A DNA stretch of 64,000 nucleotides from Bradyrhizobium nanningense (GTDB lineage Bacteria; Pseudomonadota; Alphaproteobacteria; Rhizobiales; Xanthobacteraceae), in NCBI RefSeq assembly GCF_004114535.1, contig NZ_LBJC01000029.1, forward strand, positions 62,001-126,000. The letters run 5' to 3'. The position numbers and the translations under genes are program-made. Positions within the stretch are counted from its first letter, which is position 1. The number at the start of each line of letters is the position of its first letter. The notes under the pieces were generated by a model. It saw nothing but the letters and a program-made list of their open reading frames with translations, ran no database searches and was not told the DNA's origin. Positions 1 through 8,200 of this stretch are shown piece after piece.

Positions 1-1467
1 AACTACCTGATCCCGACGGACGCGACGCTCGAGCGCGATACGGATGTGTACGACGAAGCCTTTTCGCTCGAGCGAGTACTGCTGGCGATCGAGCCGGCAC
101 GGCAGCTGCGGCTGGTGATCCTCGATGCTTGCCGCAACAATCCTTTCGCCGATAAGATGAAGCGGACGGTCGGCTCGCGGGCTGTCAGCCGGGGGCTCGC
201 CAGGATCGAACCGGCGACCTCGAATACGCTGGTTGCCTTCGCCGCCAAGGCCGGCTCGACGGCGTCCGACGGTGGCAGCAAGAACAGTCCCTATGCCTCG
301 GCACTGGTGAAATATATCGCCACTCCCGGCATGGACCTGCGCCGGGTGTTCGGCTTCGTCCGCGACGACGTCATGAGGGCGACCGGCAACAAGCAGGAGC
401 CCTATGTCTACGGCACGCTTGGTGGCGACGACGTGCCGCTCGTGCCGGCACCGGCCAAGGAAGCGTCCAAGGAAGCGGCCGCCGCAACGCCTCAACCGGC
501 CCCACCACCGCTGCCTGCAACTCCACCGGTCTCGGCGCGTGCCGAGATTCGTCAGGACTACGAGCTAGCCCTGCAGATCGGCAACAAGGATGCGCTGAAC
601 TACTTCCTTGCCCAGTATCCGGACGGCTACTACGCAAATCTGGCCAAGCTGCAGCTCGCCAAGATCGATGCGGAAGACAAGCGCGCCGCCGCAGCCGAAA
701 AGGCGCGCCAGGCCGAGCAGGAGCAGGCGCGACTCGTCAACCAGGGTGCCCAGCAGACGCAACTGGCCAAAGCCGCCTCGGAGCTGAAAGCGGCGCAGGA
801 CGCCCGTGTGGAGGCGGAGAAGGCCAAGGAGACCGCGCAGCAATTGGCCGCGCAGGCCGAGCAGCGTCGCCGGGAGGCTGAAATAGCAGTCGCCGCAAAA
901 TCGGGCGCTCAGACCCCGTCGCAAGACGCCAACCCGAACTCGGACGCAAAACTGGCCGCGCGGTCGGCGCCACAGACGCCCGCGCCGGCACCGCCGCCCA
1001 CTCCGCCGTCCAAAGCCGAGCTTGCAAAATCGGTGCAAGCCGAGTTGCGCCGAGTCGGTTGCTTAAGCGGACCGGCCGATGGCGACTGGGACGCGGCCTC
1101 GCGGCGTGCGCTCGAGTTGTACAACAAGAATGCCGGCTCCACGCTCGATGCCAAGGCCGCGAGCGCTGAGGCGCTCGAGGCGATCAAGCTCAAATCGGCG
1201 CGGGTTTGCCCGCTAGCTTGCAAATCCGGTCAGAGACGCGACGGAGATCAGTGTGTCAAGATCACCTGCGCCGCCGGCTACTTCCTGAATGACGATAATG
1301 ACTGCGAGAAGCGCAAGGCCCGTCCGACACCATCTGCAAGGCTCGAGCGCCGGTACAGGGACCCCGAAGAGGCTCCGGAACGGCCTGCAAGGCCGCCGAA
1401 GCCCGAGGCTAGCGCTAGCGGAGGCGGCGGTGGCGGCATCGGCTTCATTCCGTTCTTTCTGCCCTGA
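1..1467 (+). CDS. Caspase-like (peptidase C14) protein, 5' end missing
   Basis: The reading frame is open from the first base, so the N-terminus, including the expected catalytic His region, lies outside the window. The first 130 visible residues carry the motif LVILDACRNNPF, whose Cys is the nucleophile position of bacterial caspase-like (metacaspase/C14) domains. A Pro/Ala-rich linker follows, then a charged Ala/Glu/Lys/Gln-rich coiled-coil stretch. After that comes a segment resembling a peptidoglycan-binding-like repeat (RRVGCLSGPADGDWDAASRR) and a Cys-containing tail ending in a Gly run. This architecture is familiar in rhizobial C14 proteins of unknown substrate. Export is likely but the signal peptide is not visible. 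The domain call is firm; the biological role is open. Confidence 0.85.
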   Translation, partial: NYLIPTDATLERDTDVYDEAFSLERVLLAIEPARQLRLVILDACRNNPFADKMKRTVGSRAVSRGLARIEPATSNTLVAFAAKAGSTASDGGSKNSPYASALVKYIATPGMDLRRVFGFVRDDVMRATGNKQEPYVYGTLGGDDVPLVPAPAKEASKEAAAATPQPAPPPLPATPPVSARAEIRQDYELALQIGNKDALNYFLAQYPDGYYANLAKLQLAKIDAEDKRAAAAEKARQAEQEQARLVNQGAQQTQLAKAASELKAAQDARVEAEKAKETAQQLAAQAEQRRREAEIAVAAKSGAQTPSQDANPNSDAKLAARSAPQTPAPAPPPTPPSKAELAKSVQAELRRVGCLSGPADGDWDAASRRALELYNKNAGSTLDAKAASAEALEAIKLKSARVCPLACKSGQRRDGDQCVKITCAAGYFLNDDNDCEKRKARPTPSARLERRYRDPEEAPERPARPPKPEASASGGGGGGIGFIPFFLP

Positions 1468-1755
1468 GGATGCTCGGTAGCCGTCGCATACTTCATGCAC
1501 CTCGTTAGACCCATCTCAAATCGGGCTAACGCATTCCGACAATCGGGTGCCTTACACCGCGAGTGCAAGCGCTTGGAACATGGCTGAAACTGCCGCCGAC
1601 GCCGCAGCGAGCATGTCGAGGCGCCCGCCTTCTTCATCGCGGCGTGGAAAGGCACAAGGCCGTCAATGACGTCGTAAGTCGATCCAACCACCGCAAGAAC
1701 CAAATCGTCGGTTTGGCGTTATCCCCGCGCTACGGCACCGTCTCGCGGAGGTCTC

Positions 1756-1992
1756 ATGATGGACAACCAGGATCGGACGGCCTTAGTCCTATCAGCAGTC
1801 GCGTTGGCCATCGCCCTTGTGGTTGCATCCACGGTCACGATAGAGCACGTCAACACGCGCACGGCCAGCAACGACACGCCTCCCGGCACGACCGGGCTTG
1901 CCAAGCCGCACCCACCGCTGGACCGTGCCGCCGGCGAACCGATACAGACGGTAGGAACGCCGTCTCATTCGAGAATTTGGCAGCGCCCCTGA
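1756..1992 (+). CDS. Small single-span membrane protein, hypothetical
   Basis: This is a 78-codon ORF with tandem ATG codons preceded by CGGAGGTCTC, a good ribosome binding site. Residues 8-27 form a hydrophobic helix (ALVLSAVALAIALVVAST) after a short charged N-terminus. The remainder is polar and Pro/Thr-rich, which fits an inner-membrane anchor with a periplasmic tail. I do not recognise a family. The C-terminal third looks less protein-like, so the true gene might end differently if there is a sequencing or evolutionary frameshift. Confidence 0.5.
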   Translation: MMDNQDRTALVLSAVALAIALVVASTVTIEHVNTRTASNDTPPGTTGLAKPHPPLDRAAGEPIQTVGTPSHSRIWQRP

Positions 1993-2308
1993 CCGGACGC
2001 CAGCCGGCAGGCCGAAGCTCAATCTCGCCAGACAGAATTTGTTCGGCGCGTTTCACGAAATGGGTGAAAACGAAGCGACCTTGACGCGCTGGACATCCAA
2101 CCTCAAGCAAGAGCGGGAAACATGTCTCGGATGGCTCGCTCGTGCGCCAGCAGGAAGGGGACAACGTCGATGTAGTCGGACAACTGGAAGCTCATGCGGA
2201 TCATCGAAGCAGCCCCCTTGCCTTGCATGCAAACGCTCCTCCAACAGGAGGAGGCGAGGCGCGACCAATGTGCTATCCTCCAGCCGGAAGCACGAACGGA
2301 GACACCCC
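1993..2308. other. Intergenic stretch, no gene recognised
   Basis: About 316 bases separate the small membrane protein from the rhodanese gene. No ORF on either strand has convincing composition plus a ribosome binding site. The promoter of the rhodanese gene presumably lies here, but I could not identify -35/-10 elements. Confidence 0.4.
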
Positions 2309-2677
2309 ATGCCAACCAGCGTCAAGCAAATGCTCGAAGCCGCCAACGCCGCGGTCCCCAAGATCTCGTCGGACCAGGCCGCCGAGATGATCAGAAGCGG
2401 CAACACGCTCGTCGTCGACGTTCGCGATGCACCGGAGGTCGCCGCCAGCGGCAAGATCGCGGGGGCCGTCAATGTCTCGCGCGGAATGCTGGAATTTCGC
2501 GCGGACCCGGAATCGCCCTATCACGACAAGGCGTTCGACAAGGCCAAGACCGTGATCCTCTATTGCGCGTCCGGCGGACGGTCGGCGCTGGCGGGCAAAT
2601 TGCTGAAGGATATGGGCTACGACAAGGTCTACAATGTCGGCGGCTTCAAGGACTGGACCGGGGCCGTCGAGAAATAG
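2309..2677 (+). CDS. Rhodanese-like sulfurtransferase
   Basis: This is a 122-residue single-domain rhodanese. It has the conserved LVVDVRDAPEV segment at residues 34-44 and the active-site loop CASGGRS with Cys86 as the persulfide-forming residue. A C-terminal NVGGFKDW motif is typical of the family. Single-domain rhodaneses transfer sulfane sulfur in the cytoplasm; the acceptor is not evident here. I chose the ATG at 2309 because the domain begins soon after it and ACGGAG lies upstream; an open frame extends further 5' but is not rhodanese-like. It appears to be monocistronic and convergent with the AraC-type gene. Confidence 0.88.
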   Translation: MPTSVKQMLEAANAAVPKISSDQAAEMIRSGNTLVVDVRDAPEVAASGKIAGAVNVSRGMLEFRADPESPYHDKAFDKAKTVILYCASGGRSALAGKLLKDMGYDKVYNVGGFKDWTGAVEK

Positions 2678-2764
2678 CGATCGCCGGCCAATCGTCGCTG
2701 AGGCAAATGCGGCGCGCAGACCATCGATTTTCAAACAGAGCTGCGTGGCCGCGCATCCGCCGCC

Positions 2765-3727
2765 CTACTCCATCGACGCCGTCTGCCGCCGGCGCAGCTC
2801 GGACGGGCTGTGGCCGAACTTGCGGCGAAACACCGTGCTGAAGTGCGATGAGCTGCTGAAGCCGAGGCGATAGGCGATCTCGGTCACCGACAGCGCGCGC
2901 AGCTCCGGGCGCATCAGCGCGTCGTAACAACGCTGCAGGCGGCGGTTCAGGATCCATTCCGACACCGACATCTCGGTCGATCGAAACAGATAATGCAGAT
3001 GCCGGAGCGAGACGCCGTTATTCCTGGCAATCTTCTCCAGCGAGAGATCAGGCTCGGTGAGGTGCTCCTCGATCCAGGCCTTGACCGAGCGCAGCCGCGC
3101 CTTGCGGGCAGTGGCGTCCTCCGAGAACTCGTCCTTGTCGCCCATGTCGAGCGCGAGCGCCAGAACGTCCATCAGCTCGTGGCCGAGCCGGCCTCGCGCC
3201 GTCTCCTCCAGGCTTGACGCCTCCGAGGCGAGCAGCGCGCAGAACTCGGCGGCGATCCGCCCCAGGCCACGTCCCGTCGCGATCGTCGCCGCCAAGGGCA
3301 TCTTGCCTTCGGCGAAGCGCGAGGAAAACTCCTTGCGCGGAATTTCCAGATAGAGCGACCGGAATTGGTTCGAGCACTCCAGATCATAGGCATCGGACGC
3401 CGAAAAGATCGCGCCGATGCCCGGGCTGGTCGCCAGGGTCTGGCCGGCCTGGAGCACGTCCATGGTGCCCTGTTGCAGAAACTGGACGTAGTAACAATCC
3501 TTGTCGAGCTTGGCGATGTGCCGCTCGCGCCGCGATATGCGCTGCTCCGACAGGAAGACGTCGCTCATCGTGACCGGGCCAAATTGCGCCTCGCGGATAA
3601 AGCCCTGGTAGTCGGCCGGCTTCACCGCGTTCACGTCGACATGAACGTAGTGATCGCAAATGGCATCCTGCCAGGCCGCAAAGCGCTTGGCGGGATCCAG
3701 CTCCTCGGTCGTAAACACCAGATCCAT
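2765..3727 (-). CDS. AraC-family transcriptional regulator
   Basis: The product is about 320 residues. The N-terminal half resembles the AraC-binding-like domain (AraC_binding_2 type). The C-terminal 100 residues are the double helix-turn-helix, with recognisable segments SLEKIARNNGVSLRHLHYLF and VTEIAYRLGFSSSSHFSTVF followed by the family end motif GHSPSELRR. The ATG at 3727 starts the conserved sequence; a GTG at 3766 would add 13 residues and neither start has a strong Shine-Dalgarno. The gene is divergent from the sugar-type ABC operon starting at 3964, so it is the likely ligand-responsive activator of that operon (inference from position). Confidence 0.88.
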   Translation of the reverse strand: MDLVFTTEELDPAKRFAAWQDAICDHYVHVDVNAVKPADYQGFIREAQFGPVTMSDVFLSEQRISRRERHIAKLDKDCYYVQFLQQGTMDVLQAGQTLATSPGIGAIFSASDAYDLECSNQFRSLYLEIPRKEFSSRFAEGKMPLAATIATGRGLGRIAAEFCALLASEASSLEETARGRLGHELMDVLALALDMGDKDEFSEDATARKARLRSVKAWIEEHLTEPDLSLEKIARNNGVSLRHLHYLFRSTEMSVSEWILNRRLQRCYDALMRPELRALSVTEIAYRLGFSSSSHFSTVFRRKFGHSPSELRRRQTASME

Positions 3728-3963
3728 CGGCGGCCCGTTGCAGCAGTTTGGCTGTGCAGCGCACAAAAGCTGATGGCTTCAATCTTAGGTTCCCGGCGGC
3801 GTCGCGCAAGGCACTTTGCGCGCCAGCGCAAAAGGTTTGCGCGTACACGCAAGCCATGTTGAGGCCGCTCGCCTATCAAGCGCAAAACAAGTCTTGGGAC
3901 GGGGAGGCAGCGCGCGCCGAGACGGCGATCCCGCACGCGCAATGCCCTAAGGGATGGCAAGCG

Positions 3964-4935
3964 ATGAAGCGCGTTCGGATCAGCCAACAAGAGATCGTGT
4001 TTGCGGTCTTCGCCGCACTCTTCCTGAGCTTCTCGATCTTCCTCAACGGCTTTCTTTCTGCCGACAACATGCTGACATTGCTGCAGAACGTGGCAGTGCT
4101 CGGCATTCTTGGCCTGGCCATGGCGATCGTCGTGATCGGGCGCGGCATCGACCTGTCGCTGATCGCGGCCCTCGCCGTCCCCGGCGGCCTCGTGCTGCAG
4201 ATGGTGCAGAACGGCCATTCGCTGCCCGCCTCGCTGCTGGCGGCCGGTTTGCTGTCGATCGCGGTCGGTCTCGTCAACGGCTGGCTGATCGCCTATGCGG
4301 AGGTGCCGCCCCTGTTTGCCACACTTGCAACCGGCCTGTTCGTCGCCGGCCTCGGCCAGGCCGCCCTCTTCCAGCTCGACGTCGTGCAATGGAGCGACGG
4401 CATGGCCGGATTCGAGCGGCTCGGCCAGGGCAGCATCCTCGGTATCCCCACCTCGATCGTGATGTTCGCGATCGCCTGCGTGGTGGTCTTCATCCTGCTG
4501 CGCAAGACGCGCTGGGGCGCCTACATCTACGCGATCGGCGACAACCCGTTCGCGGCGCGCGTCACCGGCATCCCGACGCGGCCCATCATCGTGCTGCAAT
4601 ACGTCCTCGCGGGGCTGATCGGCTGCTTTGCCGGCCTCGTGATGGCGGCCTCCGTCAATTCCATGCCGACCCGCATCTTCAACTCGACATTGATCTACGA
4701 CGTCATCCTCGTCGTCGTGCTCGGCGGCATCGGCCTGTCGGGCGGACGCGGCGGTGTCGTCAACGTCATCATCGGCACGCTCTTGATCGGGACGATGCTG
4801 AACGGAATGACGATCCTGAACATCCCCTATGCCGGCCAGAACCTCATCAAGGGCCTCGTGCTCCTGATCGCGGTCATCACCGACACGTTCCTCAATCCAC
4901 GCAACGAAGAAACGGCCCAACAGGGCGATATCTGA
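3964..4935 (+). CDS. Sugar-type ABC transporter permease (RbsC/BPD_transp_2 family)
   Basis: The product is 323 residues with about eight to ten hydrophobic segments, and it carries the family signature VIGRGIDLSLIAALAVPGG near residue 60 and a conserved VVVLGGIGLSGGRGG late in the protein. This is one of two integral-membrane subunits for import of a carbohydrate-like solute. The ATG at 3964 is preferred over upstream in-frame starts because AAGGGA lies about 10 bases upstream and membrane homology begins at once. It is first in an operon with a binding protein, a permease-propeller fusion, a second propeller and the ATPase. The substrate cannot be told from sequence. Confidence 0.92.
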   Translation: MKRVRISQQEIVFAVFAALFLSFSIFLNGFLSADNMLTLLQNVAVLGILGLAMAIVVIGRGIDLSLIAALAVPGGLVLQMVQNGHSLPASLLAAGLLSIAVGLVNGWLIAYAEVPPLFATLATGLFVAGLGQAALFQLDVVQWSDGMAGFERLGQGSILGIPTSIVMFAIACVVVFILLRKTRWGAYIYAIGDNPFAARVTGIPTRPIIVLQYVLAGLIGCFAGLVMAASVNSMPTRIFNSTLIYDVILVVVLGGIGLSGGRGGVVNVIIGTLLIGTMLNGMTILNIPYAGQNLIKGLVLLIAVITDTFLNPRNEETAQQGDI

Positions 4936-4989
4936 TCTGCCCAAGGGGAAAATGCCTGGGAAAACGCCCATCCAACAAGGAGGAAGACA

Positions 4990-6006
4990 ATGGCCTGCAT
5001 GAATAAGTTCGCGCTTGCGAGTATCGCCACACTGGCGCTCTCGGCCGCCGCAGTTCCGGCCCTCGCCCAACAGGGCCTCGACGAGCCGTTTCAGAAGACC
5101 TTCCGGGAGGCGCTTGCCGGCAAGACCGTCGCCTACGTGCCGGTCGCGATGAACTTCGACCTGACCGAAGGCTGGTATGCGGGCCTCAAGAAGGAGCTCG
5201 AGCCGTTCGGCGTCAAGTTCGTCATTCGCGATCCCAACTGGAATACCAATGCCGGCGCACAAGCCGTCACCTCGCTGATCTCGGAGAAGCCGGCGGTGAT
5301 GGTGATCCACAATCCGGACGTCCAGACCTACGCAAAACTGCTTCAGCGCGCGGAGAACGAAGGCATCTTCGTCATCCAGATCAACATGGGCTCGGCCTAT
5401 CGCAGCTCGGCCTTCGTCGGCGCCAACTGGATCGAGATCGGCGAGCGCCAGACCGAAGGCGTGGTAAAGGCCTGCCAGGGCAAGTCGAACAAGATCGCCA
5501 TCATCCAGGGCGCGCTCTCCGCGGCGGCCAGCGCCTACACGCTCAAGGGCGTCGAAAACATCCTCGCCAAGCACCCCGAGATCAAGGTCGTCTCCAGCCA
5601 GGCCGCCGATTGGGATGCCGCCAAGGCCAAGGCAATCACCCAGACGGTGCTGAAACAGAACCCCGACCTCTGCGGCATCGTCGGCTTCTGGGACGGCATG
5701 GACATCGGCACCGCCGCCGCGATCAAGGAAGCCGGCCTGACCGGCAAGGTGTTCCTGGCGACATCGGGCGGCGGCGAGCGCAAGGGCGCCTGCGAGCTCG
5801 TGAAGAACGGCTCGTTCGATCTGAACATGAGCTACGACGTGCCGACGCAGGCAGCCCAAATGGCCGGCACGATCAAGTGGCTGTTGTCGTCGGGTGCCAA
5901 GCCGGGATCGATCAAGGGCTCCGAGTACACCACGCTGATCCCGATCACCAAGGAGAATGCCGACACCCAGACGGCGTGCTGGAATCTCTCCGATCTCAAG
6001 AAGTGA
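4990..6006 (+). CDS. Periplasmic sugar-type ABC substrate-binding protein
   Basis: The product is 338 residues, led by a signal peptide (basic start, hydrophobic core, ALA cleavage site near residue 26). The mature part has the two-lobed Peripla_BP_4/RbsB layout with segments such as VAYVPVAMNFDLTEGWYAGL, AGAQAVTSLISEKP and GIVGFWDGMDIGTAAAIKEAG. It would capture the transported solute in the periplasm and dock on the permeases encoded on each side. The ribosome binding site AAGGAGGAAGACA is strong, consistent with the high level needed for a binding protein. A stable stem-loop follows the stop codon. Confidence 0.92.
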   Translation: MACMNKFALASIATLALSAAAVPALAQQGLDEPFQKTFREALAGKTVAYVPVAMNFDLTEGWYAGLKKELEPFGVKFVIRDPNWNTNAGAQAVTSLISEKPAVMVIHNPDVQTYAKLLQRAENEGIFVIQINMGSAYRSSAFVGANWIEIGERQTEGVVKACQGKSNKIAIIQGALSAAASAYTLKGVENILAKHPEIKVVSSQAADWDAAKAKAITQTVLKQNPDLCGIVGFWDGMDIGTAAAIKEAGLTGKVFLATSGGGERKGACELVKNGSFDLNMSYDVPTQAAQMAGTIKWLLSSGAKPGSIKGSEYTTLIPITKENADTQTACWNLSDLKK

Positions 6007-6020
6007 TCGTATCCGAAGCT

Positions 6021-6052
6021 GCGCGTTCCGCCCCTTCTGATGCGGAACGCGC
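6021..6052 (+). promoter_or_regulatory. Intra-operon stem-loop after the binding-protein gene
   Basis: GCGCGTTCCGC at 6021-6031 pairs perfectly with GCGGAACGCGC at 6042-6052, giving an 11-bp GC-rich stem with a 10-base loop. It sits between the binding-protein stop and the next gene, with no following T-run. By analogy with malE-type operons it could shield the upstream mRNA from 3' exonucleases or partly attenuate transcription, so the binding protein outnumbers the membrane subunits. Confidence 0.7.
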
Positions 6053-6082
6053 AACCTTGCTCATGGAATCAGCGGAAGGCAG

Positions 6083-8200
6083 ATGCGCGAGACACTGACC
6101 AGGCTACGCTATCGCTACTGGCCGGACCATCTCCTCGGCGAGATCCTGTCCAAACGATGGACCGAGACCGCCATTCCGGTGATCCTGCTCCTGATCGTCG
6201 GCTTCGCGCTCAGCCGCTCACTCGAGCACTTCCTGTCGCCGGCGAGCCTCGCCGACACCGCGCGGCAGGCCGGCGAGATCGGCTTCATCGGCCTCGGCAT
6301 GGCGCTGGTCGTCATCGTCGGCGGCATCGACCTCTCGGTCGGATCGATCTTCGCGCTGTCGGATTTCTGCGCGCTCTACCTGCTCGACGTCCTCAATTGG
6401 CCCGTCCCGGCCGTGGTGGTCGTCACCATGATCGTCGGTGGGCTGCTTGGCGCCGTGAACGGCGTGCTGATCGGGTATCTCAGGCTCCGCGCCTTCATCA
6501 CCACGCTGATCACGCTGATCATCTACCGCTCCGCCTACGATCTCCTGATCCAGCGCTATTCCAACGCCATCGCCTCGGCCTTCCCCGACATTCCGTCGTG
6601 GGACTTCATCGGCGGCGGCACCGTGCTCGGCATCCCCAGCGTCGCGCTGGTCTATATCGTGATCGCGATCTTCGGTCATATCTTCCTGACGCGGTTGCGG
6701 CCCGGCTGGCACATCACCGCAATCGGCGGATCGCGGCGCTCGGCCTACAATTCCGGCATTCCCGTCCGCCGCACTATCGCGCTCTGCTATGTCGCGAGCG
6801 GCGTGCTGACCAGCATCGGCGCGCTGTTCTTTGCGGCGCGGCTCGGCACGGTCGGCGGCGACATCGGCGTCGGCCTCGAGGTGATCGTGCTGACCGCAAC
6901 GGTGCTCGGCGGCATCACGCTCGGCGGCGGCAAGGGCTCGGTGGTCAAGTCCATGGTCGGCGTGCTGATCGTCCTCCTCGTCACCAACGGGCTGACCGCC
7001 ATGAACGCGCGCGGCGGGGTCAACCGCATGGCGCTGGCCTCGATCCTGCTGGTGGCCGCGATGGTCGACATCCGCTGGCAGAAGAACCGCACCCGCATCA
7101 TCAGCAAGGTCTACGTCGCCCCGACCTATCATGCGCTGCCGCCACCGCCACCGACCGAGATCGGCAAGGGCGGGCCGTTCGAGCAGAACGACAGGCTGCG
7201 CGACGTCTCGCTGATCGGACTCGGCCGGATCGAAGCGCCCGAGGACGTCATTCTCGATCGCAACGACGTGCTCTACGCCGGATCGCGGCACGGCGACATC
7301 GTCCGCTTCTTCCCGCCGGACTATGAACGGATGGAGGTGTTCGCGCATATCGGCGGCCAGCCGCTCGGCATGGCGTTTGACAAAGAGGACAATCTCTATG
7401 TCTGCATCGGCGGCATGGGGCTCTATCGCATCAAGCCCGACGGCACCGTGGAGAAGGCCACGGACGAGACCAACCGCAGCATCTATTCCGTGAACGACGA
7501 CAGCCGCCTGCGGCTTGCCGACGATCTCGACATCACCGACGACGGGCTGATCTTCTTCTCCGAGGCGACCGTTCGCTACGAGATGGACGAGTGGCCGGTC
7601 GACGGGCTGGAGGCGCGCGGCAACGGCCGCATCATCTGCTACGACACCAAGACCGGCACGACCCATACCGCGCTGCGCGGCCTCAAATTCCCGAACGGCG
7701 TCGCGGTCGCGAGCGACGGGCAATCTATCCTGTTCGCCGAGACGTTCGGCTGCTCGATCAAGCGCTACTGGTTCGCAGGTCCCAAGAAGGGCGCCGTCGA
7801 GATCGTCATGGACAATCTGCCCGGCTACCCCGACAACATCAACCTTGCCTCGGACGGCAATTACTGGCTGGCCCTGGTCGGCATGCGCAGCCCGTCGCTC
7901 GATCTCGCCTGGAAGATGCCGGGCTTCCGCCGGCGCATGGCCAAGCGGGTGCCGGTCGACGAGTGGCTGTTCCCGAACATCAACACCGGCTGTGTCGTCA
8001 AGTTCAACGAGCAGGGCAAGATCCTGGAATCGTTCTGGGACCTCAAGGGCCTCAATCATCCCATGATCACGTCGATGCGCGAGCATCGCGGCTATCTCTA
8101 TCTCGGCGGCATCGCCAACAACCGGATCGGCCGCTTCAAGCTCGACAATGCCGATCCGAACTTCGTGCAGTACGACAAGCGCTGGGGGAAGTCGTCGTGA
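6083..8200 (+). CDS. ABC permease fused to SMP-30/strictosidine-synthase-like beta-propeller
   Basis: One uninterrupted 705-codon frame encodes two modules. Residues 1 to about 340 are an RbsC-type permease with the signature VIVGGIDLSVGSIFALSDF and VLGGITLGGGKGS. After a Pro-rich linker (LPPPPPTEIG, about residue 350), residues about 375-700 form a six-bladed propeller resembling strictosidine synthase-like/SMP-30 proteins, with FPNGVAVASDGQSILFAET and LPGYPDNINLASDGNYWLAL. Such propellers bind metals and often act on lactones. If the permease topology places its C-terminus in the cytoplasm, the propeller could process the solute as it enters (inference). The fusion has no sign of a frameshift. 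The next gene overlaps by GTGA. Confidence 0.88.
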   Translation: MRETLTRLRYRYWPDHLLGEILSKRWTETAIPVILLLIVGFALSRSLEHFLSPASLADTARQAGEIGFIGLGMALVVIVGGIDLSVGSIFALSDFCALYLLDVLNWPVPAVVVVTMIVGGLLGAVNGVLIGYLRLRAFITTLITLIIYRSAYDLLIQRYSNAIASAFPDIPSWDFIGGGTVLGIPSVALVYIVIAIFGHIFLTRLRPGWHITAIGGSRRSAYNSGIPVRRTIALCYVASGVLTSIGALFFAARLGTVGGDIGVGLEVIVLTATVLGGITLGGGKGSVVKSMVGVLIVLLVTNGLTAMNARGGVNRMALASILLVAAMVDIRWQKNRTRIISKVYVAPTYHALPPPPPTEIGKGGPFEQNDRLRDVSLIGLGRIEAPEDVILDRNDVLYAGSRHGDIVRFFPPDYERMEVFAHIGGQPLGMAFDKEDNLYVCIGGMGLYRIKPDGTVEKATDETNRSIYSVNDDSRLRLADDLDITDDGLIFFSEATVRYEMDEWPVDGLEARGNGRIICYDTKTGTTHTALRGLKFPNGVAVASDGQSILFAETFGCSIKRYWFAGPKKGAVEIVMDNLPGYPDNINLASDGNYWLALVGMRSPSLDLAWKMPGFRRRMAKRVPVDEWLFPNINTGCVVKFNEQGKILESFWDLKGLNHPMITSMREHRGYLYLGGIANNRIGRFKLDNADPNFVQYDKRWGKSS

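Noticed and set aside
2103..2315. Minus-strand ORF with a protein-like C-terminus (SDYIDVVPFLLAHERAIRDM) before the rhodanese gene
   Set aside because: No ribosome binding site or family; the N-terminal part is unlike a protein. At most a gene remnant.
3631..6054. Very long open frame on the minus strand opposite the permease and binding-protein genes
   Set aside because: It is the antisense shadow of GC-rich coding sequence; its translation is Arg/Asp/His-rich without domains.
6218..8086. Long minus-strand frame opposite the permease-propeller fusion
   Set aside because: Low-complexity Asp/Arg/His composition typical of antisense frames in GC-rich genes.
6083..8200. Permease-propeller joint as a sequencing frameshift
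   Set aside because: The frame is continuous, a Pro-rich linker joins the modules and no start codon with ribosome binding site is evident at the junction.
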